NCBI RefSeq assembly: GCF_019704555.1
Contig: NZ_AP024745.1
Coordinates: 10,088,501 to 10,152,500, forward strand
Source: Actinoplanes sp. L3-i22
GTDB lineage: Bacteria; Actinomycetota; Actinomycetes; Mycobacteriales; Micromonosporaceae
Direction: 5' to 3'
Length of the DNA stretch: 64,000 bases
Shown here: in pieces, positions 1 through 8,919 of the stretch
Position numbering within the stretch: position 1 is the stretch's first letter
Layout: each line of letters opens with the position of its first letter
The notes under the pieces: generated by a model
The model's input: only the letters and a program-made list of their open reading frames with translations
What the model was told of the DNA's origin: nothing
Databases searched by the model: none
Translations under genes and position numbers: made by a program

Positions 1-1363
1 CCCGCCCGAGCAGCCGGGCGGCGAGCAGCCCGACCGCGAGCGCCACCAGCGCCGGGGCGGCCGCGTCCACGCCCACCACCGGGCTGCCGGACCGGGCCTG
101 GAACAGCGCGGCGGCGGCGATCGCCAGCAGCACCGCGTCGGCGAGGACCGGCCACCACGGATTACCGGGGCCGCCGGCCGGCCGCAGCAGGGCCGCCACC
201 GGCTTGCCGAGCAGGGCCGCCTCGACCGCGGCCAGCACCGCGAGGCCGCCGAGCAGGACCGCGCCGGCCGCGATCGCGGACCAGGTCAGCGCCGCCGACC
301 GGTCACCGGCGGCCGGAACGCCGCCGGCCAGCGCCCGGGCCAGCAGCCAGCCGGCCGGGGCGCCGAGCAGCACGCCGAGCGCGAGCGGCACCAGGTGCTG
401 GCCCCAGGCCAGTCGCAGGGTGCCCGCCCGGCTGACCCCCCGCAGCTTGAGCAGGGCGGCGTCGGAGCGCCGGTCGCGGGAGGTGTAGCGCCCGGCCAGG
501 CCGATCGCGAACCAGGTGAGGATCACCAGCTGCACGCCGGCGGTGAGCACGCCGCGCAGGGCGGTGGACCGGTCCCGCCGGATGGTCTCGAGCAGCGGGC
601 GGGCGCCGGTGGCCAGCCGCACCTCGGTCACGCCGAGCCGGTTGTCGGCGGCGGTCAGCTTCGCGGCCAGGTCCCGGTCGCCGCGGATCAGGTCGTCGGG
701 CAGCACCCCGTCGTAGGCCGCCGTCGCGCCCCACAGCGGCCTCGCGCGGAACGTGTCGACCGGGACGAACACCGGGTCCAGCCCGGTGGTGCCGCGGAAC
801 AGCTCGTCGCTCCAATAGGGCCCGTCGGGATCGAGCCGCTGATAGCGGGCGACCACCCGGACCGGGACCGTCCCGGAGACCACCGAGCTCTGCAGGGTCA
901 GCGTGCCGCCGGTGGTGACGCCGAGGCGACGGGCGGCCTCCTCGCTGACCGCGGCCTCGCCGGGCGCGGACGGGCACCGCCCGGTGAGCCGCACGTGGTC
1001 GCAGAACCCGTCCCGATAGTCCGTCCGCAGCTGCGGGGCGCCGGCCACCGAACGCGCGCTGAGCAGCGCGGACAGCCCGGTGACCGGATCCTTCAGGGGC
1101 AGCCGCAGGGTGTCCGGCACCTGCCGGCCCAGCTCGGCGAGCGCGGCCCGCGGATCGCCCTGGGTGTTCACGTCCCGCACCGCGGAGACGGCCCGCTCGG
1201 CCGCCCCGGACGCGGCCAGGTCGACGGTCGCGGCCCGGTCGGCCGCGGCGAACGCGAACCAGGGCCCGGCCACCGCGACCGCGGCCGCCAGCATGGCGAG
1301 AACCAGAATCGTCAGCACCTGCGCGGTCCTGGTCCGCACCGCGCCGAGCACGAGCGCGAACAT
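1..1363 (-). CDS. FtsX/MacB-type ABC transporter permease (3' end cut by window edge)
   Basis: The reading frame starts with ATG at 1363 and stays open to the window edge (454 residues visible), so the C-terminus lies outside. A signal-anchor-like hydrophobic segment at about residues 10-35 is followed by a roughly 220-residue extracytoplasmic domain and further membrane segments. The FtsX-like stretch contains RRSDAALLKLRGVSR, the cytoplasmic loop that normally contacts the ATPase. The architecture matches MacB/LolC-type permeases, which use ATP hydrolysis for mechanical transmission or efflux across the envelope rather than classical import. The cognate ATPase gene lies 102 bp upstream on the same strand, so they probably form one operon. 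The substrate is unknown. Confidence 0.8.
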   Translation of the reverse strand, partial: MFALVLGAVRTRTAQVLTILVLAMLAAAVAVAGPWFAFAAADRAATVDLAASGAAERAVSAVRDVNTQGDPRAALAELGRQVPDTLRLPLKDPVTGLSALLSARSVAGAPQLRTDYRDGFCDHVRLTGRCPSAPGEAAVSEEAARRLGVTTGGTLTLQSSVVSGTVPVRVVARYQRLDPDGPYWSDELFRGTTGLDPVFVPVDTFRARPLWGATAAYDGVLPDDLIRGDRDLAAKLTAADNRLGVTEVRLATGARPLLETIRRDRSTALRGVLTAGVQLVILTWFAIGLAGRYTSRDRRSDAALLKLRGVSRAGTLRLAWGQHLVPLALGVLLGAPAGWLLARALAGGVPAAGDRSAALTWSAIAAGAVLLGGLAVLAAVEAALLGKPVAALLRPAGGPGNPWWPVLADAVLLAIAAAALFQARSGSPVVGVDAAAPALVALAVGLLAARLLGR

Positions 1364-1465
1364 CCGGCCTCCCCGTGGTCATCGGGGAGGTTACGCGCTC
1401 AACGCGCTCCGTGGTGACCGGAAGTTTCGGCCTGTGGACAACTCGGGAACGCGCCTTGTGGACAA

Positions 1466-2110
1466 CTAGGAGCGCGCCCAGGTCGCGACGCCGTCGGCCA
1501 GGTGCACCTCGCGGTCGCACGCGGCGGCCGCCTCCGGGTCGTGGGTGGCCAGCACGACGGTGGCGCCCCGGGCCGCCTCGGCCCGCAGCAGCTCCAGCAC
1601 CTTCTGCCGGTTCGCCGCGTCCAGCTCGCTGGTCACCTCGTCGGCCAGCACCACCACGCCCTGCAGCGCCAGCCCGCGGGCGATCGCGGCGCGCTGCTGC
1701 TGCCCGCCGGAGAGCTCCTCGATCAGCTGGTTGGCCTGCCCGGCGAGGCCCACGGCGGCCAGCGAGTCGGCGGTCCGGCGGCGGGCGTCGGCCGGCGAGC
1801 CGCCGGTGGCGATCACCGCGACGGACACGTTCTCGGCCGCGGTGAGGATCGCGGCCAGCCCGTTCTCCTGCGGGATCAGCACCACGCCGCGCCCGACCGC
1901 GGTGTCCCGGTCGCCCAGCGGCGCGCCGTCCACCGTGACGCTGCCGGCGCGCGGGGCCAGCAGCCCAGCCATCGCACTGAGCAGGGTGGTCTTGCCGGCT
2001 CCGGAAGTTCCGGTGACGGCCAGCACCTCGCCGGGGCGGGCGGTCACGGTCACGTCGCGGAGCACCGGGTCGCCGTCGCCGTACCCCAGATCAACCGATG
2101 TCAGGTTCAT
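1466..2110 (-). CDS. ABC transporter ATP-binding protein (LolD/MacB type)
   Basis: A 214-residue single-domain ATPase. Walker A is GTSGAGKTTL, the signature is LSGGQQQRAAIARG, and Walker B is VVLADEVTSELD. The order and short length fit the LolD/MacB subfamily that powers FtsX-type permeases. I chose the ATG at 2110 because GGGGG sits about 9 nt upstream; a TTG seven codons earlier would place that purine run inside the gene. It precedes the FtsX-type permease ending at the window edge and is probably cotranscribed with it. What the pair exports is not visible. Confidence 0.9.
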   Translation of the reverse strand: MNLTSVDLGYGDGDPVLRDVTVTARPGEVLAVTGTSGAGKTTLLSAMAGLLAPRAGSVTVDGAPLGDRDTAVGRGVVLIPQENGLAAILTAAENVSVAVIATGGSPADARRRTADSLAAVGLAGQANQLIEELSGGQQQRAAIARGLALQGVVVLADEVTSELDAANRQKVLELLRAEAARGATVVLATHDPEAAAACDREVHLADGVATWARS

Positions 2111-2143
2111 GGATTCACTACCCCCGATCAACCCGGGACGCTA

Positions 2144-3139
2144 CTACAGCCAGCCCCGCTTCTTCAGGTAGAAGTAGAGCGTGGTCGCGAGGACCACGAT
2201 CAGCACCGTGCTCTGCACGAAACCCCAGGGCTGCTGATAGCCGGGATAGGGCAGGTTCTGCCCGAAGTAACCGGTCAGCGCGGTCGGTACGGCGATGATC
2301 GCGGCCCAGGCGGCGAGCTTGCGGGTGATGTCGTTGAGGATGTTGCTCTGCTCGTTGAGGTCGGCGTCGAGCAGCTCGGTGATCCGGGTCAGCGAGTGCT
2401 CGATCGACTCCAGGGCCCGCTCGGCGTGGTCCTCGACGTCGCGGTAGTACGGCCGCAGGCTGTCGTCGACCAGGTCACCGTCCGGCCGGAGGATCTCGGC
2501 GACCACGTCCTCCATCGGGGCGACCGCGCGGCGCAGCTGGGCCAGGGTGCGGCGCAGGGCGAAACCGTGCATCCGCACCGGGCGGGGCGCACCGCCCTCG
2601 CCGAGCATGGCGTCCTCGATCGTGTCCATCGCCTCGTCGATCCGCCGCGCGGCGTCGTACTGGCTGTCGACGACCACGTCGAAAAGTCCGTACAGAAGGA
2701 AATTGATTCCGCCGGAGGCGGCCAGTTCTGGATCTTGATCCCAGCGATTCGCCAGCTTCTCGACGTCGCCCTCGTCCTTGTGCACGGTGATCAGCACCCG
2801 CTTGGTGACGAAGGCGCTGATCTCCACCTTGTGCGGCTTCTCCTCCGCGTGCGGGACCGCGACCGCGTAGACGTTGACGAACAGGTGGTCCGGGTACCGG
2901 TCGAGTTTGGGCCGCTCGTGGGCGGCGAGGGCGTCCTCGATGGCCAGCGGGTGCAGGCCGTACTCGGCGCCGACGGTGGCGAGGTCCGCCGCGGTCGGCT
3001 CCAGCAGGTCGAGCCAGGCCACCGCGTCCGGATCGTCGCGCAGGTGGGCGGCGAGGTCGCCGTACCCGAAATTCTGCTCGATCACCTGGCCCCCGGAGTA
3101 GAGACGGGTCTGCGTGGGACAGGAGAGCGCGGTGGTCAC
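2144..3139 (-). CDS. CorA-family divalent cation transporter, GMN motif variant
   Basis: 331 residues with CorA architecture: a large soluble N-terminal funnel domain rich in charged helices, then two C-terminal membrane helices ending in a basic tail (KKRGWL). The family's pore signature after TM1 is normally GMN; here it reads FGQNLPYPG, so methionine is replaced by glutamine. The rest of the loop resembles the NxPYPG version seen in some actinobacterial members. CorA proteins are pentameric Mg2+/Co2+ channels in the inner membrane. The start is GTG at 3139. Ion selectivity cannot be deduced with the altered motif. Confidence 0.85.
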   Translation of the reverse strand: MTTALSCPTQTRLYSGGQVIEQNFGYGDLAAHLRDDPDAVAWLDLLEPTAADLATVGAEYGLHPLAIEDALAAHERPKLDRYPDHLFVNVYAVAVPHAEEKPHKVEISAFVTKRVLITVHKDEGDVEKLANRWDQDPELAASGGINFLLYGLFDVVVDSQYDAARRIDEAMDTIEDAMLGEGGAPRPVRMHGFALRRTLAQLRRAVAPMEDVVAEILRPDGDLVDDSLRPYYRDVEDHAERALESIEHSLTRITELLDADLNEQSNILNDITRKLAAWAAIIAVPTALTGYFGQNLPYPGYQQPWGFVQSTVLIVVLATTLYFYLKKRGWL

Positions 3140-3197
3140 CGCCCCACTATGCCCGGGCGGAAACCGGGCGGAAACCCGGCGCGGCCTACCATGAGCC

Positions 3198-3914
3198 GTG
3201 ACTTGGCTCGATCAGCTCCTGACCGCGTTCTACACCGCCAAATGGCAGGTGACGCCGGATCAGGCGATCTACTGGCGGGAGATCGTCGGCAACGCCTTCG
3301 GCCTCGGCTCGGCGCTGTTCGGCCTGCGCCGCAGCGCGTGGGCCTGGCCGGTCGGGATCGTCGGCAACGTCCTGCTGTTCACCGTGTTCCTCGGGCAGGC
3401 GGTCGGCAACGATCAGGGCACGCCGCTCTACGGCCAGGCCGCGCGCCAGGTGTTCTTCCTGGTCACCAGCGTCTACGGCGCGTGGCGCTGGCGCCGCAAC
3501 CGGCAGCTCGGCCTCGGCGCCGCGGTGCTCCCGCACTGGGCCGGGCACCGGCAGCGGCTCGTCCTGATCCCGGCCGCGCTGCTCGCGGTGGCCCTCTGCT
3601 TCGTCGTGTTCCGCCAGGTCGGCGCGGGTTTCCCGGTCCCCTGGTGGTATTACCTGGCGGACTCCTGGATCTTCGTCGGGTCGATCCTGGCGACGTACGC
3701 GATGGCCCGCGGCTGGGTCGAGTTCTGGCTCTGCTGGATCGCCGTCGACCTGGTCGGCGTCCCCGAGCTGCTGCACTTCGGCTACTACCCGTCAGCGGTG
3801 CTCTACGCGGTCTACGCCGGCTTCGTGATCTGGGGTTTCCTGGTCTGGCTGCGGATCTCCCGGCTGCCGCGCCCGCCGGTTCAGGACAAGGTGCACGCAC
3901 ACGCCGGCAATTAG
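3198..3914 (+). CDS. pnuC: nicotinamide riboside transporter, PnuC family
   Basis: 238 residues, mostly membrane helices, with the PnuC-type segment WPVGIVGNVLLF near residue 50 and the C-terminal helix with YYPSAVLYAVYAGF. PnuC proteins facilitate uptake of nicotinamide riboside for the NAD salvage pathway, with trapping by an intracellular kinase. No kinase or NadR-like gene is adjacent. The start is GTG at 3198; the nearby ATG at 3191 is out of frame. The 3' end overlaps the convergent BenE-like gene by about 120 bp. Confidence 0.85.
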   Translation: MTWLDQLLTAFYTAKWQVTPDQAIYWREIVGNAFGLGSALFGLRRSAWAWPVGIVGNVLLFTVFLGQAVGNDQGTPLYGQAARQVFFLVTSVYGAWRWRRNRQLGLGAAVLPHWAGHRQRLVLIPAALLAVALCFVVFRQVGAGFPVPWWYYLADSWIFVGSILATYAMARGWVEFWLCWIAVDLVGVPELLHFGYYPSAVLYAVYAGFVIWGFLVWLRISRLPRPPVQDKVHAHAGN

Positions 3915-5012
3915 GCCCCAGAACGCCGAGCCGACGTGTGCCACGGTCATCCCGGACGCGGTCGCCGCGAGCGTGACCAGGGCGCCCTCCCGGGCCGGCC
4001 GGTCGTCGAGCGCGCCGGCCAGACTGGCCAGCAGCGCGCCGAGCAGGGCCACCCCGCAGACCGCCGCGACCAGCGGCTTCGGCAGCGCGGTGAAGAAGCC
4101 GACCAGGCCCGTCCCGAGGAAACCGCAGAGCAGGTAGAAGAAGCCACAGGCGACGCCGGCGACGTACCGTAAGCGGGGGTTGGGGTGTGCTTGTTCGCCG
4201 GTGCAGATCGCCGCGGTGATCGCGGCGAGGTTGATGCCATGACTGCCGAACGGCGCGAGCAGCACCGAGACGACCCCGGTGCTGCCCAGCAGCAGTCGAT
4301 CGTCCGGTTGATACCCGCTCACCCGCAGCACGGCCAGGCCCGGCGCGTTCTGCCCGGCCATCGTCACGATCAGCAGCGGCAGACCGACGCTGACCAGCGC
4401 GGACCAGTTCAGCGTCGGCACCGTCAGATGCGGCAGGGTCAGCTCCGCGGAGACCCCGCCGAGGTGCAGCTCACGCTGGAGCGCGGCGACCAGCGAGCCG
4501 GCGCCCAGCGCCAGCAGCACCGCGTAGTTCGGCAAAAATCGCCGGCCCAGGAAGTACGCCACCAGCACCGACCCGACCACCGCGGGCGCGCCCGGGAGCT
4601 GCCGGAACGCGTCCAGCGCGAACGGCAGCAGGATGCCGGCCAGCATCGCCGAGATGATCCCCTGCGGAACCTTCGCGAGGATCCGGCCGAACAGCCCGGA
4701 GAAACCTAGGATCGTCATCCCGACCGCGGCGAACAGGAACGCGCCGACGGCGTCCGAGTACTTGTAGGCGCTCAGCGAGCCGACCAGCAGCGCCGCACCC
4801 GGCGTCGAGAAGGCGGTGATCACCGGCATCTTCGTGACCAGGCTCAACACAAGTCCGGACAGGCCGCTGCCGATGGCGATGGCCCAGACCCACGAGGTGG
4901 TCTGGGCCTCGGTCAGGTGCGCGGCCGACGCGGCGGTGAGGACCACCGCGAACGGGCCGGAGAACGAGACCAGGACGGCGACGAGTCCCGCCACGATTGC
5001 GCTTGGTTTCAC
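3792..5012 (-). CDS. benE: benzoate/H+ symporter, BenE family
   Basis: A 406-residue polytopic protein with about 12 hydrophobic segments. The N-terminus (ATTSWVWAIAIGSG-type region preceded by SFSGPFAVVLTAA) and the segment KMPVITAFSTPGAALL are typical of BenE. Characterised members import benzoate with protons; no benzoate catabolism genes are nearby, so the substrate is uncertain. The GTG start at 5012 is the last base pair of a 36-nt near-perfect palindrome, which may control its translation. The C-terminal 40 residues are polar and overlap the 3' end of the convergent pnuC. Confidence 0.85.
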   Translation of the reverse strand: MKPSAIVAGLVAVLVSFSGPFAVVLTAASAAHLTEAQTTSWVWAIAIGSGLSGLVLSLVTKMPVITAFSTPGAALLVGSLSAYKYSDAVGAFLFAAVGMTILGFSGLFGRILAKVPQGIISAMLAGILLPFALDAFRQLPGAPAVVGSVLVAYFLGRRFLPNYAVLLALGAGSLVAALQRELHLGGVSAELTLPHLTVPTLNWSALVSVGLPLLIVTMAGQNAPGLAVLRVSGYQPDDRLLLGSTGVVSVLLAPFGSHGINLAAITAAICTGEQAHPNPRLRYVAGVACGFFYLLCGFLGTGLVGFFTALPKPLVAAVCGVALLGALLASLAGALDDRPAREGALVTLAATASGMTVAHVGSAFWGLIAGVCVHLVLNRRARQPGDPQPDQETPDHEAGVDRVEHR

Positions 5013-5047
5013 CTCAGGAGTCGACCACGGGTGGCCGACTCCTGAGG
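5012..5047 (-). promoter_or_regulatory. 36-nt palindrome abutting the benE start codon
   Basis: The arms 5012-5023 and 5036-5047 are perfectly complementary over 12 bp, and the 12-nt loop itself contains CCAC/GTGG. On the minus strand the hairpin lies between the stop of the DHA2 exporter (5057-5059) and benE, and its last base is the G of the benE GTG start. There is no T-tract after it, so it looks more like an RNA element that can hide the start region, or a protein operator, than a classical terminator. Confidence 0.6.
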
Positions 5048-5056
5048 ACCCGCCTG

Positions 5057-6487
5057 TCAGACCATCTCAAGCACAGGGACCACGGTGTCCTGCTCGATCG
5101 GCTTCGCCTTGCGCAGCATCCAGAGGCTGAGCGGGACCCCGACCAGGATCAGGATCGCGGCGACCACCATCGCCCACTGGTAACCGACCAGGTAGCGGTG
5201 CAGTTCGGTGCCGGTCGAGGCGCCGGCCCGGTTGCTCAGGATCGCGCCCAGCACGGTCACCCCGAGCAGGCCGAAGACCTCGCGGGAGACGTTCAGCATG
5301 CCGGAGGCGATGCCGGCCCGCTCGCTCGGCAGCGCGCCGAGCACCACGTTGCTCAGCGGGATCAGCAGACCGCCGCCGACGCCGTAGAGGGCGAACCAGG
5401 GCAGCAGGTCGAGGTAGTGGGTGCCCTCGCCGTACTGGGCGATCCCGAGGATCGAGCCGCCCATCACCAGAAGACCGAAAGCGGTCACCCGGGCCACGCC
5501 GAAGCGGGCCTCCAGACGCGGGGCCAGGACGGCGCCGACCGCGGTGATCAGTGCGAGCGGCACGAAGCCGGCGCCCGCCTCGGTCGGCGAGAAGCCGAGC
5601 ACGTTCTGCAGGTAGATCGCCATGTAGAAGTAGATGCCGAAGACCCCGAAGGCCCACAACCCCATGGCCAGCAGACCGCCCGTGAACATGCGCAAGCGGA
5701 AGAAGGCCAAATTCACCATCGAGTCCTCGGTACGGCTCTGCTGCACCACAAACGCAGTGGCAGCCACCGCCGCGACCGCGAACGATCCCAGGATCAGTCC
5801 GGAGGTCCAGCCCTTGGCGTCGCCCTCGATCAGGGCGTAGGTGAGCGCGAACAGCGCGACCGAGGACGTGACCAGGCCGATCGGGTCCATCTTTTTAAAA
5901 ACGGATTTTTCGTGATTCTTAGTGATGCCGCGCGGCATGGTGATCATCGCGAGCGCGAACGTCGCCACGCCGATCGGCAGGTTGATCAGGAAGATCCAGC
6001 CCCACGAGACGTGCTCGGCGAGCACCCCGCCGGTCAGCGGGCCGACCGCGAGGGCGAGCGCGCCGACCGCGCCCCAGATGCCGATCGCGGTGCCGCGCTC
6101 CTTCGGGTCCGGGAAGAGCTCCTGGATCAGCGCGAGCGCCGCGGGGGACAGCAGCGCGGCGCCGATGCCCTGCAGCGCCCGGGCGCCGATCAGCAGCTCC
6201 TGGCCGCCGGCCAGACCGGCCGCGAGCGAGGCGACCGTGAAGATCCCCAGCCCGGAGAGGAAGACCACCCGGTGGCCGACCACGTCGCCGAGGCGGCCAC
6301 CGGCCAGCAGCAGACCGGCGAAGACCAGGATGTACGCGCTGGTGATCCACTCCAGGCCGGAGATGCTCAGGCCCAGCTCCCGCTGAATGCTCGGCAACGC
6401 CACGTTCACCACGTTGTTGTCCAGGTACGTCATGAAGGTGCCGAGCGCCACCGCGACCAGCGCCCACCACCGACGGTTCTTCTCCAT
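5057..6487 (-). CDS. DHA2-family MFS drug exporter (EmrB/QacA type)
   Basis: 476 residues with about 14 membrane helices, the size of the DHA2 family. The TM1 region FMTYLDNNVVNVALPSIQ carries the D..VVNVALP signature, followed by ISGLEWITSAYIL and the loop GGRLGDVVGHR. These exporters use the proton gradient to remove drugs or natural products. I prefer ATG 6487, preceded by AGGGGGAG; an in-frame ATG at 6535 would add 16 residues encoded within the operator cluster. It is divergent from a TetR regulator gene, an arrangement in which the exporter is usually repressed and induced by its substrate. Confidence 0.93.
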   Translation of the reverse strand: MEKNRRWWALVAVALGTFMTYLDNNVVNVALPSIQRELGLSISGLEWITSAYILVFAGLLLAGGRLGDVVGHRVVFLSGLGIFTVASLAAGLAGGQELLIGARALQGIGAALLSPAALALIQELFPDPKERGTAIGIWGAVGALALAVGPLTGGVLAEHVSWGWIFLINLPIGVATFALAMITMPRGITKNHEKSVFKKMDPIGLVTSSVALFALTYALIEGDAKGWTSGLILGSFAVAAVAATAFVVQQSRTEDSMVNLAFFRLRMFTGGLLAMGLWAFGVFGIYFYMAIYLQNVLGFSPTEAGAGFVPLALITAVGAVLAPRLEARFGVARVTAFGLLVMGGSILGIAQYGEGTHYLDLLPWFALYGVGGGLLIPLSNVVLGALPSERAGIASGMLNVSREVFGLLGVTVLGAILSNRAGASTGTELHRYLVGYQWAMVVAAILILVGVPLSLWMLRKAKPIEQDTVVPVLEMV

Positions 6488-6509
6488 CGCTCCCCCTACG
6501 CCTTCGCTT

Positions 6510-6567
6510 GTACAGCGTACTTGTACGACGTACATGTACCTCGTACATGAGACCTGTACGTTGTATG
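6510..6567. promoter_or_regulatory. cluster of GTAC-N3-GTAC operators between MFS exporter and tetR
   Basis: Four units of GTAC-N3-GTAC(T) lie in the 88-bp divergent intergenic region, centred near 6515, 6528, 6541 and 6561. The third is the best: CATGTAC and GTACATG are perfect 7-bp arms around CTC (6533-6549), and the second has 5-bp arms TGTAC/GTACA. Centre spacings are 13, 13 and 20 bp. They are the obvious binding sites for the TetR protein encoded on the right, covering promoters in both directions. Confidence 0.75.
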
Positions 6568-6575
6568 GTTGTCAA

Positions 6576-7241
6576 GTGACTCCAGCGGAACGACTCAGCA
6601 AGGCGACCGTCGCCGAGCGCGCCCTGCGCCTCGCCGACGAGGAGGGCCTGGACGCCATCACCATCCGACGCCTGGCCAAGGAGCTGGGCGTCACCCCGAT
6701 GGCGCTGTACTGGCATTTCAAGAACAAGGACGAGCTGCTGCTCGGGGTCGTCGACTACGTGCTCAGCGACGTCCGGTCGGACCGGACGGCCGGCGATCCG
6801 TGGCAGAAACAGCTCCGCGCGATCCTGGAGACTGTGATCGGCGTCATGCGCGCGCACCCGTCGCTGCCGGACCTGCTGCACTCCACCGACAAGACCCAGA
6901 CGCCCAACTTCACCCGCGCGACCAACGACACGCTGGCCCTGCTCGGCGCCGCGGGGTTCGACGTCGAGGAGTCGTACTGGATCGCGATGTACCTGCTGAA
7001 CGGCGCGATGGGGCTGGTCGGCGGCCAGCCGGACTGCCCGGCGAGCGTCCCGGCCGACCAGGCCGACGAGTGGCGCCGGCAGAAACGCGTCCAGCTGGAA
7101 TGCCTGCCGGCCGACCGGTTCCCGATGATGATCGAGTTCGCCAAGACGTACCGGCGGGCGCCGGACGTCGAGCGGTACTACGCGTTCGGGCTGGACCTGC
7201 TGATCTCCGGGGTGGAGTCGATGGCGGAACGCCGCCCTTGA
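6576..7241 (+). CDS. TetR-family transcriptional regulator
   Basis: 221 residues. The N-terminal helix-turn-helix contains ITIRRLAKELGVTPMALYWH (about residues 29-48), followed by FKNKDELL; the remainder is an all-helical ligand-binding domain resembling the TetR_C family of true TetR proteins. The start is GTG at 6576; longer in-frame extension would run through the operator cluster. It is divergent from the DHA2 exporter and very probably represses that gene and itself, with the exporter substrate or a relative as inducer. Confidence 0.9.
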   Translation: MTPAERLSKATVAERALRLADEEGLDAITIRRLAKELGVTPMALYWHFKNKDELLLGVVDYVLSDVRSDRTAGDPWQKQLRAILETVIGVMRAHPSLPDLLHSTDKTQTPNFTRATNDTLALLGAAGFDVEESYWIAMYLLNGAMGLVGGQPDCPASVPADQADEWRRQKRVQLECLPADRFPMMIEFAKTYRRAPDVERYYAFGLDLLISGVESMAERRP

Positions 7242-7305
7242 TCTTCGTCCGCTCTTAACCCCGGCTGCCCCGGCGATCCACCCGCTGCCGATTGGCTGGA
7301 TCGTC

Positions 7306-8919
7306 ATGCGGGGGACACAAACACTGACGGCAGCCGTTCTGTGCGTCGTGACAGCCATGTCGTACGAATCGCCGGCCTACGCCGGCACGGCCACCCAGCT
7401 CACCGGAGGCGGTGACACGGTCGCCGCCACCGCGGTCGATCAATGGGCGGCCGAACTCGGCATGACCGGGCTCCGGATCAACTACAACGGTGTCGGCTCG
7501 CGGGCCGGCCTGACCCAGTTCGGCAGCGACCTGACCGATTTCGCGGTCACCGACGTTCCGTTCGACACACCGCCGGCGCGACCGTTCGCCTACGTGCCGA
7601 TGGTCGGCGACGCGGTCGACCTGGCGTACACCGTGACCGCCGGAGGACGGCGCCTGACCGATCTACGGCTGTCCGAGCCGGCCCTCGCCGGGATCTTCAC
7701 CGGAACCATCACCCGATGGAACGACCCGGCGATCGCCGCCGACAACCCCGGCGTGGCGCTGCCCGGCGAGGTGATCCGTCCGGTGATCCGATCCGACGCC
7801 AACGGCACCACGCTCGCGTTCACCTCCTGGCTGGCGGCGCGCCGCCCGGCCGCCTGGGCCGACTACTGCGGCCGGGCCGGGCAGACCACGCCCTGCGGGC
7901 CGACCAGCCTCTATCCGTACGCCGGGGGCGACTTCACCGCGCTGGCCGGAGCCCAGAACAGCGCCGGCTTCGCCCGGGAGACCGAGGGCGCGATCGCGTA
8001 CGTCGACCACCACACCGCCCGGGCGATCGGCAACCGGGTCGCCCGGATCGGCAACGCCGCCGGCATCCCCACGGCCCCGGCCGCGACAAGCATCGCGATC
8101 GGACTCACCCGGGCCGGCGTCGCCACCGACGGGACGGCCGATCTCCAGCCGGTCTACGCCAACCCGGACCCGCGGGCCTATCCCCTGGCCTACTACCACT
8201 CCCTGGTCGTACCCACCGCTACCAGCGCCCGGTTCCCCGCGGCGGCCGGCGGCGCCCTGACCCGCTTCGGCGGCTTCGCGATCTGCGCCGGGCAGGAACA
8301 GGTCGACCAACTCGGGTATGCGCCGCTCCCGATCAACCTGACCAGGGCGGCCATCGACCGGCTCGGCCGGGTGCCCGGCGCCGACCCGGCCGCGCTGCAG
8401 CTCTCGACCTGCGCCAACCCGACGTTCCGGCCGGACGGGACCACGATCCTGGACACCGCGCCGTACCCGCCGTCGCCGGACCTCACCGAGCTGATCACCA
8501 CGACCGTGGAGGCCGGCACACTCACCGTCTCGGTCGAGACCGGGGACGTCGTGCTGCCCGCTCCGGTCCTCACCGCGGACGGCGAAGCACTCACCACCTC
8601 CGGCGACATCCGGACGGTCACGGTCACCGACACCCGCGCCGGCAACCCCGGATGGAACGTCAGCGGCCAGATCACCGACTTCACCGACGGTGCCGCGCAC
8701 ACCATCCCGGCCGAGCGCCTCGCCTGGACCCCGGCGGTGGTCGACCACCTGCCGTTCCAGCACGTGACGGCCGGGCCGGGCGCCGTGCTGGGCCGGCCCG
8801 CCACGCTCGGCTCCGGCGACAACGGCACCGCCCGGCTGGGCGCGCATATCGTCCTGAACGCGCCGACCGAGACCCTGCCCGGCACTTACTCGGCCCTGCT
8901 GACCTTCACGGCCATCTAG
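7306..8919 (+). CDS. secreted PstS-like phosphate-binding protein with WxL-like C-terminal domain
   Basis: 537 residues with a signal peptide (cleavage near residue 26). Residues 28-390 resemble PstS: GGGDTVAATAVDQW, then NYNGVGSRAGL, SDANGTTLAFTSWL and a late YPLAYYHSL segment, the phosphate-binding fold of Pst systems. PstS is normally a lipoprotein next to pstCAB; here there is no lipobox Cys and no transporter nearby. Residues 400-537 form a second domain with VTDTRAGNPGWNVSGQITDF and a later RLAWTP, a W-x-(V/I/L) pattern also found in the phosphatase at 15698-17659. That points to a wall-bound rather than transport role (inference). Start is ATG at 7306. Confidence 0.75.
   Translation: MRGTQTLTAAVLCVVTAMSYESPAYAGTATQLTGGGDTVAATAVDQWAAELGMTGLRINYNGVGSRAGLTQFGSDLTDFAVTDVPFDTPPARPFAYVPMVGDAVDLAYTVTAGGRRLTDLRLSEPALAGIFTGTITRWNDPAIAADNPGVALPGEVIRPVIRSDANGTTLAFTSWLAARRPAAWADYCGRAGQTTPCGPTSLYPYAGGDFTALAGAQNSAGFARETEGAIAYVDHHTARAIGNRVARIGNAAGIPTAPAATSIAIGLTRAGVATDGTADLQPVYANPDPRAYPLAYYHSLVVPTATSARFPAAAGGALTRFGGFAICAGQEQVDQLGYAPLPINLTRAAIDRLGRVPGADPAALQLSTCANPTFRPDGTTILDTAPYPPSPDLTELITTTVEAGTLTVSVETGDVVLPAPVLTADGEALTTSGDIRTVTVTDTRAGNPGWNVSGQITDFTDGAAHTIPAERLAWTPAVVDHLPFQHVTAGPGAVLGRPATLGSGDNGTARLGAHIVLNAPTETLPGTYSALLTFTAI

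Noticed and set aside
7235..7286. PHO box before the PstS-like gene
   Set aside because: CTTGATCTT is present and CC-rich 11-mers follow, but the GTTCA cores are missing, so I did not annotate a site.
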